Origin: Platerodrilus igneus
Taxonomy: Eukaryota; Arthropoda; Insecta; Coleoptera; Lycidae
Direction of reading: 5' to 3'
Assembly (NCBI GenBank): GCA_036346225.1
Contig: JARFIW010001490.1
Span: 372,001 to 436,000, forward strand
Length of the DNA stretch: 64,000 bases
Of this stretch, positions 1 to 11,900 are shown one piece after another (within the stretch, counting starts at the first letter, position 1; every line of letters starts with the position of its first letter). The position numbers were made by a program, and so were the translations under genes. Under the pieces are notes generated by a model that saw nothing but the letters and a program-made list of their open reading frames with translations, did no database searches and was not told the origin of the DNA.

Positions 1-2591
1 AAAGTTTGCCAAGTGCAGACGTGATGTAAGAATAATACAAAATTCTTACTTCGTTTCCACAGGTGTTGTTTGTGTGATGGTACTACATCATGTGTAAACA
101 TATGTTTATACATACGGTCCTCGGGCAAACAATTGACGTCGCCTCCACATGTTGTACTGCAAATAACCAGCTACGTGATCCTTGTACCTGACCACATGAG
201 GTTAAAGCGTATTTCCTATACGCACCAAGGGAATAAACTAAAATCTATATCAACTGTTATTACAAATATGCCACACTTCGATGTACTACTATATGTAGAT
301 CGTTACCAAAATAATTATCTTCGTATAGTGGTCCACATAGTTACTTGTAAATTCATGCTTGCAATTTTAAAAAGACCATTATTATTAATTATCGGACGTT
401 AGATTCAACCATAAAATTTCTATTTACTTTGCAGAACATTTCTTTATAATTTAAACATACAGTTTCATAGCAGAACTTTTCATTAAATCCAACTATTATA
501 GTAAAGTTGAAGGACGGTCATGCTAGACCAATATTTTCTTATCGCTATATTGACGTGATTAAAGTATAACTCGATACTCTTAGATACAATTAAAGGATCA
601 ATATCATCTTGAAACACAACATTTAAACGGCCTAATTTTTATAAAACCAGATAAAACGGAATCATTTTAACAAAGGAATATACGAAGGACTCTTCAAATG
701 AATTTACAAAACGATTATTTTAAAAAGGTATTCATTGGAATTTGCAAAAGAATTTGTAAAAGAAATATTTAAATAAAAATTTTAAAAGTGTGTAAAAGAA
801 ATATTTAAATGAATATTTTATCGTAGTGTAAAAGAGCGCTACAACAAAATTATTTAGTTTGTCTAGTAAATTATTTTTAATTGCTTACCATTATTAAAAG
901 TCATTAATTCAAGTGTTCATTACACTTGAGTTCTTCTACTACGGCGTAAAGCCACACGCAAATTACTTGCTAGAACCTACAGGTTCCCCATGTTAACTTC
1001 GTGATAAGTGTTCTAGCTAAAGTGACCGCTGGTACAACGTGCACGACATAGGAAAGCTGTTTGGCCTTGATATATTTATACTAATAGTTAACGCCTGATG
1101 TTAGCAACCAAACTAGCATCTCTGTATTGCGGTTAGACCACATGATTCCAATACAGATATTTATTTAATTGAAGATGTTTACTGGCATAATGGACTAGAC
1201 AAAAGGTGTATAAAACTAATAATTTATTGGTGTTATGCAGTGTTCAAAAAAACTGTTACAAGTTTTTTAATACAATAATGCAGAAAACAATTGAGTGAAT
1301 TTATCCAAATAGTGACCAAGTTGCTTTTTTTGTCCTTAGAGAATTTTGCTGGTGTGATGAGTAACTATTCCATCATAGACAAATTTCAAATTCTAATAAC
1401 TGGTATTGTTAACGCCGGGGGTCTTATAATTTTATATATCGACTTACCTTAGGCATATTCTATTGTTCTATAAGTATCGTTTCTATTCTTCAACGAAGTG
1501 CACTTGACGGTTATTTATTGGACGTGTTACGTTCGCACTGTCACTGTGTTTTTTTAGGGGTTTGTAGATAAATTTACATTTGGCGACACTAATGATTTAA
1601 CTCACTTACCGTACCAACAACCGTTTGCTTCGATGCCCATGAGTAAGTGTCTGTCACTACCCCTTCTTTCAACTTGATTTCCACAGGCACAAAGGAGGTT
1701 TTATGACAGGATATAACGGAACAAGGGAAATTACGAATTGACAAACGACTTAAAATTACACGAAAACGTACGACAAAGAGACCAAACAAATTTTGTTTAG
1801 GTATCCCATTCCTCTTTCAATTTAATCTACTCGGTACAAAAGTTGTGCCGTAATTCTAGATCGCTCAGCTCATTAATTTTGTTCTAGCTTGGAATCCATT
1901 TTTCTATAGAATTTTTTCAGTTGGTCGACGATTGACCTAAAATACACGGAATAACTGATCAATCTATTTTGAATTCGTTCATTTTTACAAAAATTAGAAC
2001 AATTTGGATGAGCGTAGATTATTTTGCGCCTTCAAAAACCTGCTCTCGCCGTTTTCCCAAATTTTTTTCTACATATTAGTAACAATAAAAGACAACTTTA
2101 TGCAGTCGTTGCTCGATTTAGGTCTTAGAAACCACCCGGAGCATTTCGTTGCAGCTCACAAGATCGAAAGCAAAAACAATTTAAAAAAAATCGGTCTCTA
2201 AACAGTGCCGTATTTTTCAACTACCAATTTTGATAAGTTGTAGACCTTGCAAAAGTTCAGAATTTTGCCTTTTTAGTTTTACGGATAAACCGATCGCATT
2301 TAATACATGTAATAATCTATTTCTTGCATTACTGTTCATGGTGAAATTTTCTTCAAGGATCAACCTTTCACACCCCCAGAAACGGGAAAAACTTTTGTAT
2401 CGCGTAAGCGTTACATTGACTATAAACCAGATAAGAAGATATTTAATATTAAATTTGAATAGACTGCCTAAATATGACCGAATCCAGTAAACTAGATTTC
2501 ACGAATAATTAATATTAATTAAGCATGATATTTAAAATTTTGTTTCTATAAAGGTAATTCAGATAATAAAGTAGAACATTATATTTTTAAA
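1..2591. other. No recognisable gene; AT-rich intergenic DNA
   Basis: I see no supported gene, RNA or complete transposon here. The open frames are short, start at non-ATG codons or lack any family motif. A short local repeat (TGTAAAAGAAATATTTAAAT, two near copies within about 755-815) is the only internal structure I noticed. The last four bases before the errantivirus LTR (TACG, 2592-2595) are its target-site duplication. Confidence 0.5.
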
Positions 2592-2595
2592 TACG

Positions 2596-3042
2596 AGATA
2601 GGTTTTGGGCCGTTGGGAGTTTCTTTTTAAAAAGTTTTTATTTCCAAACCACACTCTTATCAAGTGTATTTTATTTATAATTGTTTAATTACGAAAAATA
2701 ACTTATTTGTGATACAACTACTTAGACGATTATATTCACTAAACATTAACTAATTGATTTGACAATAAATACTTGAAGTTAATTATTCAATAATTAATAA
2801 TCAAAAATTATGATTAATAGCTTGAACAACCAACAATGTTAAAGTTACGAAGTTCTAAGACTGACTGTCAATAACTAATAATTACAAATGAGTAGCTTGA
2901 ACAACCAACAATGTTAAAGTTGTGAAGCTCAAGACCGACTTTTATAATGTGTCCTTCAATTATACAATGTAACAATCTATTTCTTAAGACTTAAAAGTTT
3001 TATTTAAATATACATATATATCATTTTGGGGGATATGTAACT
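2596..3042 (-). repeat. 3' LTR of ERV-1 (rearranged)
   Basis: It matches the split LTR at 5189-5422/14191-14560 and the ERV-2 LTRs. On the plus strand it ends GGATATGTAACT, so the element-strand start is AGTTACATATCC. The segment starting TAGCTTGAAC is present twice, at 2818 and 2893, a 75-bp tandem duplication. About 200 bp present in the other LTR (14220-14455) is missing here. The purine-rich run just outside on the minus strand (before AGTTACAT) is a plausible polypurine tract. Confidence 0.8.
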
Positions 3043-3099
3043 CTTCCCGACGTAGATGAAAATTAGGAATTGTACTTAAATTTTAAAGTTTATTGTCCC

Positions 3100-4500
3100 T
3101 AAGGGTTCATTTAATTTTTTTTATTTACTTTTGTTTCTTTGTTCTTATGACTAAAATTTGTTTCCTTGTTTCTATATCTAAGATACACTTTGTACAATAA
3201 ATTGTACAGTTAATAAAATTATTACAATACTCAATAAAATTGTCCTAACACTGATATTATCTTAATGCAATTTCGGCACTTTTAATTCACTTAAGTGTTT
3301 TTACAACTGTCCATTAATTTTACGGCTTGGTTGAGGTCGTCTAGGTATAGATGTCTAGTTGCATTGGTTTCTTGATGATTTCATCGTCTTCGGTTTGTGT
3401 AGTCTTAAACTGCAATTCGGGTATATTTGTGAATTTCTTCGTTACTGCTGGGTTTTGATATACTTGAATAATGTGGTTTTTTTAATTTTAAATAGCAATC
3501 TCTTTTATGGTGAATTCTTTGCTTTCAATTAAGGCTGGACTGTTTTCGTCTTGGTTGCAATGGGCGGTTGCTATTACTTCTCGCGGAAATACAGCAATCC
3601 ATTTCTTGTCCGTGACTTTCTGAATTTTCACGTTCGTAATTAGTCCTGGTTTTGACTCGCAATTCTCGTAGGGATTGCAGAATTTTAATAATTGTACTTC
3701 GCAAGGGCTATCTGTTTGAAGAGCTATTGTCGTTAATGATTGACATAAATATTGACTAGGTGCTACTTCTTTGCACTTTTCATTCGTGAAGCCATACCTG
3801 TGTTCATTCAGGGAAAGGAACTTAATTTTGGGTGTAATAGATTGATACTGGCTAGTAACTTTCATCGGAAAAGCAGATAAATGAGAATAATTATAAATGC
3901 TAACTTCCACAATGGGGATTCTTATTAAAAAAGTAATTTCATGATTCTTTACATAACCTTTTACTATGGCTATTTTTTAAATTTAAGTATGTTAGAGCCT
4001 ATTACTTCAAACGGTAGTTTACTATATGGGATATAAGTGATTTTATTCCTAATAATTCATTTAATAAATTAATTGTTTCTATAATACTAGCATGCAAAGT
4101 GTTTAATTTAGCAAATGTTATAGTATTTTCTAATGTGGCTAAAATTTCTTGAATTACAGGGAGGGTTGATATTATTTGATTAAATATCTTGTTAAATATT
4201 ATTAAGTCTTGCATTTCTAACATTGTGGTCTGCATTTTACTTTTAAGGGTTAGTATTCTATTTGTTATACTGTCTTGGTTCCTTACTAATTTTCTTATTT
4301 TTTCTTATTTTATTATGGTTGATTGAGTTAAAGATATTTGATTTCTAACAATAGTTTTGATGTCATTCTGATTGTCAATTAATTGCTGTATCGCGTTTTC
4401 GTATCGTTCAGCATCTTGATTGTCTAAATTACCTGTGGTATAATATTACCTAATTCCTTAATAAATCTTCTTTTTCGTCTTGTGATTTGGTGTGTTGGTA
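3100..4500 (-). pseudogene. env: Errantivirus env remnant (baculovirus F-like fusion glycoprotein), ERV-1
   Basis: The reading, in pieces and several frames on the minus strand, has the order expected of an insect errantivirus Env. A furin-type RRKR site lies near 4475. A helical stretch (77-residue open piece, 4002-4235) follows, then a 140-residue cysteine-containing ectodomain piece (3488-3910) with the local pattern SQYLCQSL and CEVQLLKF. A hydrophobic membrane-anchor-like stretch follows near 3170-3250, just before the 3' LTR. In the family this protein mediates membrane fusion of virus-like particles. Here it is broken by stops and frameshifts and is surely dead. Its place next to the 3' LTR is canonical. 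Env identity is a motif-based judgement; the matching piece in ERV-2 (37241-37612) supports it. Confidence 0.75.
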
Positions 4501-4539
4501 CAGTTTCGTGCTTTAGAATTCATTTTTATAGTTATTTTT

Positions 4540-5170
4540 CAGTCGAGTTTGTATTAAAGTTATTTAAAGAATCACTTATCGTTACATATATTGTATGTAA
4601 TTATAATAACCTTGGTTATAATTACATCGGTTTCAGACTTCTGCTGAATAATTATTTTATTAGTTAATGTTGCATTAATTGTACATATACTGTGTGTAAT
4701 TATATACCTTTGTTAAATTGTGGCAATGAAGATGTTTAATTATAAACCTTTATAAATGTGATGAGACTCAAGTTTTTCAAATTTTTCTGAATAATAATTG
4801 GTGTAATAAAATGGTACAAAGAACTGTTATAATTATACACTTTTGTTATAACAAAGATCAGGCTTTCGTTGAGTAAATTCTTTCATTAATAAGTCGTAAT
4901 AAATTATAATAAATTGTGCATACATGCGTATATAATATTCTTTTGTTTTTTACTAGCTAATATCAAAATGCAATTGAAAATAGTTAGGAAAAAGGAACTT
5001 ATGGTACTCATAAAAATTTGATTGCCAGTTCCATTGTAGTTTTTCCTCTTTGTTGGACTTTGTCGATTTTTGTACTTCGTCCAATTGGTTGGCTTTTGTT
5101 TCAGTGAAAGCATCAAAATCCACGATCAACAGTTCCTCGATTTTTGATTCGCTAGTGTCCTTCTGAAATC
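4540..5170 (-). other. ERV-1 5' untranslated region with degenerate repeat motif
   Basis: This segment lies between the 5' LTR and env on the element strand. It carries several degenerate copies of a motif close to TAATTATANACCTTTGTTA (plus-strand reading; around 4593, 4700, 4737 and 4828). Similarly spaced copies occur in the same place in ERV-2 and ERV-3. No coding sequence is evident. The last part (4960-5170) aligns with 39050-39260 of ERV-2. Confidence 0.5.
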
Positions 5171-5189
5171 CTGCAATTGACTGGCGCCA
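5171..5189 (-). promoter_or_regulatory. Primer-binding site of ERV-1
   Basis: Reading the minus strand out of the 5' LTR gives TGGCGCCAGTCAATTGCAG directly at the LTR edge. TGGCGC is the complement of a tRNA 3' GCGCCA end. The corresponding site of ERV-2 reads TGGCGCAGACGG, closer to the tRNA-Ser type used by several insect errantiviruses. The ERV-1 version appears to carry an extra C. Confidence 0.55.
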
Positions 5190-5422
5190 GATAGGCTTGG
5201 GCCTTTGGGAGCCTCTTTTTAAAAAGTTTTTATTTCTAGACAACACTCCTATCAAGTGTATTTTATTTTTAGTTGTTTAATTACAAAAAATGACTTATTT
5301 TGATACAACAGCATACACGTTTATATTTACTAAACATTAAGTAATTAAATTGACAACAAATACTTAAAGTTAATAAATCAATAATTAATAATCAAAAATT
5401 ATAATGAGTAGCTTGAACAACC
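5189..5422 (-). repeat. 5' LTR of ERV-1, inner part (left of element A)
   Basis: It aligns with 2596-2830 of the 3' LTR (AGATAGGYTTGGGCC start, then the run with TTTTTAAAAAG). It ends at ...GCTTGAACAACC where element A begins. The continuation of the LTR is found 8.8 kb away at 14191. Confidence 0.8.
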
Positions 5423-7138
5423 TGTAACATTATTTTGTAATGTTAACGAATAAACACATTAATTAATTAAAATTCAGTAACTTGCATAAAGTATAGACAA
5501 AAATTCCCACAATAAATTACCTCATTTTATTTAGGATCTTTATAATAGAAGACCACATTTACCAATAGCTTCGGGCTACTAAATTCCAGCGGCAGGTCAT
5601 CATTTAAAGCTCTAGACCCCATCGTAAGTCAAATACAATAAACCCTTTAAAATGTATAGTACCTTTTAGCGTAAATAAAGGAAAACCAATTTCAGTTTGA
5701 AAAGCTTAACCTTCGTTGCTTGACAGCGGGTTAGACAAAACAAAATATTATAATAGCACAAAACTATTTCCAAGTTGATTTGTTCAAATATAACAAGTAA
5801 TTTTAAGTAGTCTGGAGACATCCTTTGTATTTAAAATCCATTTCGGCTCAAGTAGGTTTGCCGGTCTTTGTTAATGCCAGACTACGGCCGCCATAGGTAG
5901 ATCCCACATTGCAATAATTAGGTAATTCGTAGAAGGAATAGATAATTTAAATTCTTGGGAAAAATAGTTGCTTCCGTGACTCTCATCTAAAAAAGGGGTT
6001 GGATTTGGTTTCTGAAATCTTGTTTTGTGGGAGGTTCTGTTCAGTCATTGGATAACAGAAAATGACGCTCATAATTATTACGGTAGGGAAATAGTCTATA
6101 TATTTGAAGGCTTTAGCCAAAGACGGGGAGTTTTTCCAATGGGGCCGACCGTGGTTAAGAAGTAGAGAAAACGTAGTTTCGCGGTTAGCGTTCTCTGGCA
6201 TGACATAGAATATTAAACTTCGTGTCACGTTAGTAAAAAAAATTGGAAAGAAGTGTTACTCTTCCAGTTTCGGGAGGGTTATGCCCATATGTCGCGGATT
6301 TATAGTGATACAAGATAAATATTTAAAAAGCTTGTAGGCGTGTGACGCAGCAAGTAAGTTATATTGTCAAAATTCTGCCGAGTTCGTGTGCCAGTCAATT
6401 TCTTAAACATTACAAACAGAAGCAACAAGCGAGATTCTCTTCCCAAATTTAATAACTGCTCTACGTTGGAAAACAAACCCTCAAACAATGGACAATTATT
6501 AGTAAGTAAGCTTTTATAGTTAAGTAGCATGACTAATTTTTAGTTAGTTTATTTGTTAGGACGTTTTGGCCATAAACCGTAGGATTAATTTAGTGTACGA
6601 TTTATAATATAAGTTTCTTTCATATACAAGTGTTTGATAACTACTTATGTACTCAAAATTTTCATAAATTCCATAGTCACCTATTCACTTAAATTTATAA
6701 AATCAATGCATGTAAGAGGTTCACGATTATTGCTCTGTGAATTAAATAGTTTTGTTGGTCGTTGATTAAGTCAATAGTTTTCCTTATTTTTTTATGTAAG
6801 TTGTAAAAAAGTGAGGAATTGATTAAAAAAAACCATTGTCCTCCTTGGGATGACAAGTCTCTCAAGGTTTTGTACGAACATTTGGACATTCTCGACTTGT
6901 CTGGCGCCCTTGGCAATTGTCATTAAGCCACAATATTTTATGAAAGGTAAGTGCCACATTTTTGTAGTATATTATAAATTAATTTAACCTTTTTTTTCAA
7001 AATTTCAACCCTCTATATGATCCACGACCTTCCGCTAGCTAGTGCCGGTGACCCCCCTTTTAATTTTGTTTTACAGGCCGCCCCCATTTTATAATTTGAC
7101 TGGAAAGGATACACTTAGTAGCTTTTCCGCCTGTAACA
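5423..7138 (+). repeat. 5' LTR of element A (1716 bp)
   Basis: It is almost identical to 12473-14190, with single-base changes such as GCCAAAGAC versus GCCAATGAC and a 5-bp indel near 6698. Its ends are TG...CA within the 7-bp TGTAACA at both termini. The LTR carries long antisense open frames conserved between the copies because the LTRs are identical. These have no recognisable motif and I do not call them genes. Confidence 0.95.
6947..7076 (+). promoter_or_regulatory. Possible intron inside the LTR (donor/acceptor pair)
   Basis: A consensus donor AAAG|GTAAGT (cut before 6947) is followed 130 bp later by a pyrimidine-rich acceptor TTTTGTTTTACAG|G (ending 7076). The same pair is present in the 3' LTR (14001-14128) and in reverse complement in the LTR of element B (about 59265-59404). 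Splicing is inferred from consensus only. Confidence 0.4.
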
Positions 7139-7297
7139 AAATTCTTGGCGCCCAACGTTTTTGGGATTGCTTATGTAAAATTCTTGACGCCCAACGTCTG
7201 TGGGATAACGCATGTAAGAAAATTCTTGACGCCCAACGTCTGTGGGATGACTTATGTAATAAAAGTCTTGACGCCCGACGTCTTTGGGTCTTGTTTT
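7139..7297 (+). repeat. Primer-binding site and three tandem PBS-like repeats
   Basis: The primer-binding site proper is TGGCGCCCAACGT at 7146, seven bases past the LTR end. It matches 13 nt of the complement of the tRNA-Lys(CUU) 3' end. The unit is then repeated three more times as TGACGCCCRACGTCT at 7185, 7227 and 7269, giving periods of 39, 42 and 42 bp. Only the first copy keeps TGG; the rest have TGA, which would mispair with the tRNA CCA end. Confidence 0.85.
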
Positions 7298-7504
7298 TTG
7301 AAGAATTAGAAATTTTTTTATTTGCTTATTTCATTATCAATTTTATATAAACTACAACCTTTCAAAAATATATGTGGCATTTGAAAAAGAAAGAAAAAAA
7401 AGTTCAAGTGTGAAATAATTATAAAGAAATTTTTTGAGATATATTATTTTTACATTTTAAATTGAATTTTTATGATAACATTGTAGACATTCTTTAATTT
7501 AAAG
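7298..7504 (+). other. Leader between PBS repeats and gag
   Basis: An AT-rich untranslated leader runs from the PBS repeats to the gag ATG at 7505. It probably holds the packaging signal, but nothing in it is recognisable by eye. Confidence 0.5.
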
Positions 7505-8956
7505 ATGGAATTTACATACAGTGTTGATAGGTTATTAAAAGATGAACTAATTTATGAAATAACTGTACGAGGAATAAACACGGAAAATATGACAGTAGCT
7601 GATTTAAGAAAAACCTTACGGAAAGCGATTAGACTAGAAACTGAACCAGATAAAGATTTTGACTATCCATTTGATTTTACTGAAGATGTGACAGTTGTTA
7701 AAAATGTTTTAACGCTTTTACATGAACAAATTTTAGATTTAAATGTTTTAAATTATGATAGTAATAAAGTAAGAATAGAAACAAAATTTGAATATTGTTA
7801 TTCTAGGCTTTCCAAAAGTTTACCAGATGACGATAATGATGAAAAAATTAGGAATAATTTACAATTAGAGTTAGGACGTTTAATTGAATCTTTTCGTAAA
7901 ATAGTAAATGACATTTTAAAGACAAAAACAAAAATTGCTTCCAAAGAGGATAAATCAATTTTAGACGAACTAGAACGAGAGGAAACGTCAGAAATAATTG
8001 ACATAAATAACGTAGACTTGATCGAATTTGACAAAAAATTAAACTTAGCATCATCTACAACAAAACAAGGAAAAATTAGGGTCGTAGACGAGTACACGCA
8101 AAATATAAATAAATCTTTTCAAAATAATCAAAATTTATCTCATAATAATTCTGTAGTTTATAAGGTTACTCCAGTTGCAAAATGGGAATAACATTTAATG
8201 GCGATACTTCGGTAAACGCATTTTTAGAACGGGTCGAAGAATTAAAATTTGCTAGGAATATGTCAGACTTTCAACTTTTTGCAGAAGCATGTGATCTTTT
8301 TGCACATAAAGCACTGATATGGTATCGTGCAAATAAATCTTTAATAAATAATTGGACCGAATTAAAAGAAGCACTAAAAGACGAATTTTTACCACCCGAT
8401 TATGATGAAAAATTAATGACAGAAATTAAAGCGAGAACGCAAGGAGAAAACGAAAGTATAGGACTTTAAGCAGCAGTAATGACAAACATGTTTGCTAGAT
8501 TATCAGAACCACTCACTTTGACACAACAAATAAAAATATTACGAAAAACTTATGTTACCTTTCTACCAGTCACAATTGAGTTTAGTCGAAATAACTTCCA
8601 TACGAGAACTAATAAAGTTAGGAAAAAAATTGGAAGAACATAAAGTATCAATAGAAAACTTTATCCCACCAACTCGAAAAACGAGTACTTTAGAAACTGA
8701 CTTAGCGTACACAGACGTTAACGTTTCACAGAGTAGGTTTTCAAATAGAAACCAGATTTCAGCTATGCAAAATGTTAATTCAAACAATTATGTAAAAAAA
8801 CGTGCACCGACGTGTTGGAATTGTCACCAGTTAGGACATTTTCAGATTAATTGTAGACAGATAAGACGAACGAACTATTGTTATAAATGTGGCACTGACA
8901 ATGTTACATTGAACCGTTGTCCGCGTTGTCAAAAATGTAGAAATAATTTAAACTAA
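7505..8956 (+). pseudogene. gag: gag of element A (capsid and zinc-knuckle nucleocapsid), frameshifted
   Basis: Gag forms the particle that packages the element RNA. The ATG at 7505 opens a 228-residue charged, helical N-terminal piece ending VTPVAKWE. The capsid-like part resumes in another frame at 8182 (MGITFNGD, ALIWYRANKS, about 95 residues), has a stop at 8467, and resumes at 8552 for 134 residues. The last piece has a perfect CX2CX4HX4C knuckle (CWNCHQLGHFQINC) and a second CX2CX9C knuckle with Val at the usual His position (CYKCGTDNVTLNRC). The break at 8182-8191 sits in a GGG run where one extra G would keep the frame. Gag stops at TAA 8954, inside the pol overlap. The whole would be about 480 residues, normal for the group. 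Confidence 0.85.
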
Positions 8957-8989
8957 AAGAAGGGGCATTAGATAGTCGTATAGTGTCCC
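8947..8989 (+). promoter_or_regulatory. -1 ribosomal frameshift signal at the gag/pol junction
   Basis: The gag frame reads TTA AAC TAA at its end, and the bases 8947-8953 are TTTAAAC, a canonical X XXY YYZ slippery heptamer. The gag stop follows immediately. An 8-nt spacer (8954-8961) precedes a 9-bp stem: GGGGCATTA (8962-8970) pairs with TAGTGTCCC (8981-8989), with two G-U pairs and a 10-nt loop. The pol frame is -1 to gag and is open from exactly 8947. So a Gag-Pol fusion by -1 slippage is strongly suggested. Confidence 0.8.
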
Positions 8990-11900
8990 GCACATTTTAT
9001 AATTCGACGAAACATGTTCAAAATATGATTTACGATAAAGAAGAAAAATTTCAAAAAAATAAGGTTATGTTAGATTATGTAATAGAACAGTCTAAAAATG
9101 ACGAACGTCCTTATGTAAGTGTAGATATTTTAGGAACAGAGATTTTAGCTTTATTAGATTCAGGAGCAACAAATACAATTTTAGGAGAAAACACTTGGGA
9201 ATTTTTATCAAAATTAGGTTTAAAATTAAAAAGGAAAGAAGAAGAATGTCAATTGGCGAATGGTAAAATTTTAAAAGTTTTGGGAACAGTTACGTTGCCC
9301 ATTAGATTAAAACAACGTTTAGTGGTGTTAGACGTTTTGATAGTACCAGATGTTCAGCATACTTTAGTTTTAGGAATAGATTTTTGGAAAAATATAGGAA
9401 TAATACCAGATATTTTTAAAGGCGAATACACCTTTGCAAAATTAGATACTATTGAAAAGAAAGAACCGATTTTACATTCGACATTAGATTTGACAGTAGC
9501 ACAAAGAAAACTGTTAGATACCAGTATTGAAAAATATTTTTTTGATTTACCTGAATTAGGCCGTACCGATTTAGTATATCATAAAATTAAAGTTAATAGC
9601 GAACCAATTAAGCAAAGATATTATCCAGTTTCACCTACAATGCAAAAACATATAGATAGTGAATTAGATAAATTGTTACAATTAGGTGTAGTTCAAAAAA
9701 GCAACAGTTCATGGTCAAATCCAATTCTTTTAGTGAAGAAAAAAGACAATTCTTATCGTTTTGTAGTAGATTTCAGGAAATTAAACAAAGTAACAGAAAA
9801 GGACGCGTATCCAATTCCGTACGTCTCCTCCATATTAGATAAATTGCGCGACGCGAAATTTATTACAACTTTAGACATTAAATCCGCTTATTTTCAAATT
9901 CCACTAGATAAAGATTCTTATAAATATACAGCTTTCACTATACCTAATCGAGGGTTATTTGAATTTACACGTTTACCTATAGGGTCTCTCAAATGCACCC
10001 AGTACATGGTCTAGATTAATAGATAAAGTGTTAGGTCCAGAATTAGAACCTTTCGTATTTTGCTACCTAGATGACGTCATAATTTTGACAAACTCTTTTG
10101 ACAAACACCTAGAAATATTACAGGAAGTTTTTAACAGACTTTCACGCGCAGGACTGACTTTAAGTAAGGAAAAATGTCACTTTTGTAAGAGTGAATTAAA
10201 ATATTTAGGTTACGTAATAAATGAAAACGGTCTTTTAGTAGACCCAGATAAAGTAAAAGCTATTTTAGAAATACCAACACCAAAAACTGTAAAAGAAGTA
10301 AGACGAATAATCGGAATGGCTTCTTGGTATCGGCGATTTATCGAGGGATATAGTACCATTATAGCTCCATTGACCGCATTGTTGAGGAAAAATAGAAAAT
10401 TTGTTTGGGAAGAGTGTTGCGAAACAGCCTTTTCCACTATAAAAAATTGCCTAATTTCAGCACCAATTTTAACTTGTCCAAATTACGAATACGAATTTAC
10501 AATTCAGTGTGACGCATCAGATTATGGAATTTCCGGTGTGTTGACGCAAAGTATAGATGGAAATGAACAAGTAATATGTTATATTTCAAGATCTTTAACT
10601 CAAAATGAAAGGAAATTTACCGTAACAGAGAAGGAGTGTTTAGCAGTTCTATTCAGTATAGAAAAGTTACGTCCATATATAGAAGGAATACATTTTACCG
10701 TCATAACAGATCATCATTCTTTAATTTGGTTAAACAATTTACAAAATCCAAATGGTCGACTGTGTAGATGGGCCATCAAATTACAACAATACGACTTTGA
10801 AATAATTCATAGAAAAGGCAAAGATAATGTAGTCCCAGATGCATTATCGAGGGCTGTACCAATAATTGAAACTTTACAAATTAAAAATGAAAACAACAAC
10901 TCTGATAATTCTACGCAAATAATACCAGACACAAAAATTGTAAACGAAAATACTGAAAACAATAAAGAAGAAATTCAAAAATTAAACATTCAGTATGATA
11001 ATTGGTGTAAAAAGATGATTAGTAATGTTGAAAAATATCCAATAAAATATAATCGTTGGAAAGTAATAGACCACAAACTATTTAAACATGTTAAACCAAA
11101 ATTTCCAAATTTAACCGAAGAGACAGACAACTGGAAGGAAGTAATTCCAAAATCACAAAGGAAAGACATTTTAAAACGTTTTCATGATGAACCGACGGCT
11201 GGTCATTTAGGAATTTTTAAAACTTATGAAAGAATATCTCAGAAATATTTTTGGCCAAAACTACGTGCAGAAGTAGCGAGATATATAAACCAATGTAAAA
11301 TTTGTATTTCACACAAACCAGAACAAAAACTTCCAGCAGGAAAAATGTCAAGACATCCAATAATTTCCAAACCTTGGCAAATGATATCCATAGATTTAGT
11401 AGGTCCACTACCTAGAACTACTAAAGGACATACATGTATATTATCTGTAGTTGATACATTTACAAAATTTCCTTATTTTTTCCGTTAAGACAAGCCACTG
11501 CATCGTACGTAGTTCAAAAGATAGAAGAGTTTATAATTTTACTTTTGGAGCACCACAATATGTTCTAGTAGATAACGGTGTACAATTTCGAAGTCATTTA
11601 TTTAAAAATTTAATGAACAAATACAAATTTAAAATTATTTTAATGCATATTATCACCACAAGCAAATCCTGTTGAACGAGTCAACCGCGTTTTAAAGACA
11701 ATGTTGGCATCTTATGTGTCAGATAATCAGAGAGTATGGGACAAGATATTACCCATGGTTTCGTGCGCTGTTCGTACCGCAGTTCATGAAGTAATAGGCA
11801 TGTCACCATATTTCGCAAATTTCGGTAGAGAAATGATAATAGATGGTTCTTCTTTTGGTGAAATAACGGATTCAGAAAACTTAAGCGATATTCAATTTTC

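Noticed and set aside
70..402. 110-codon ORF at the left edge
   Set aside because: No motif, mixed composition and no supporting splice or promoter signals; it is within chance length for this region.
5983..6228. Minus-strand 81-codon ORF, identical again at 13033-13278
   Set aside because: It is identical only because both lie in the LTRs of one young element. There is no family motif, and the LTR of B does not keep the frame as a whole.
7042..7350. 102-codon ORF with repeated DAQRLWD-like peptide
   Set aside because: The repeats come from the 42-bp PBS units, which keep frame by length. It starts inside the LTR and has no coding features.
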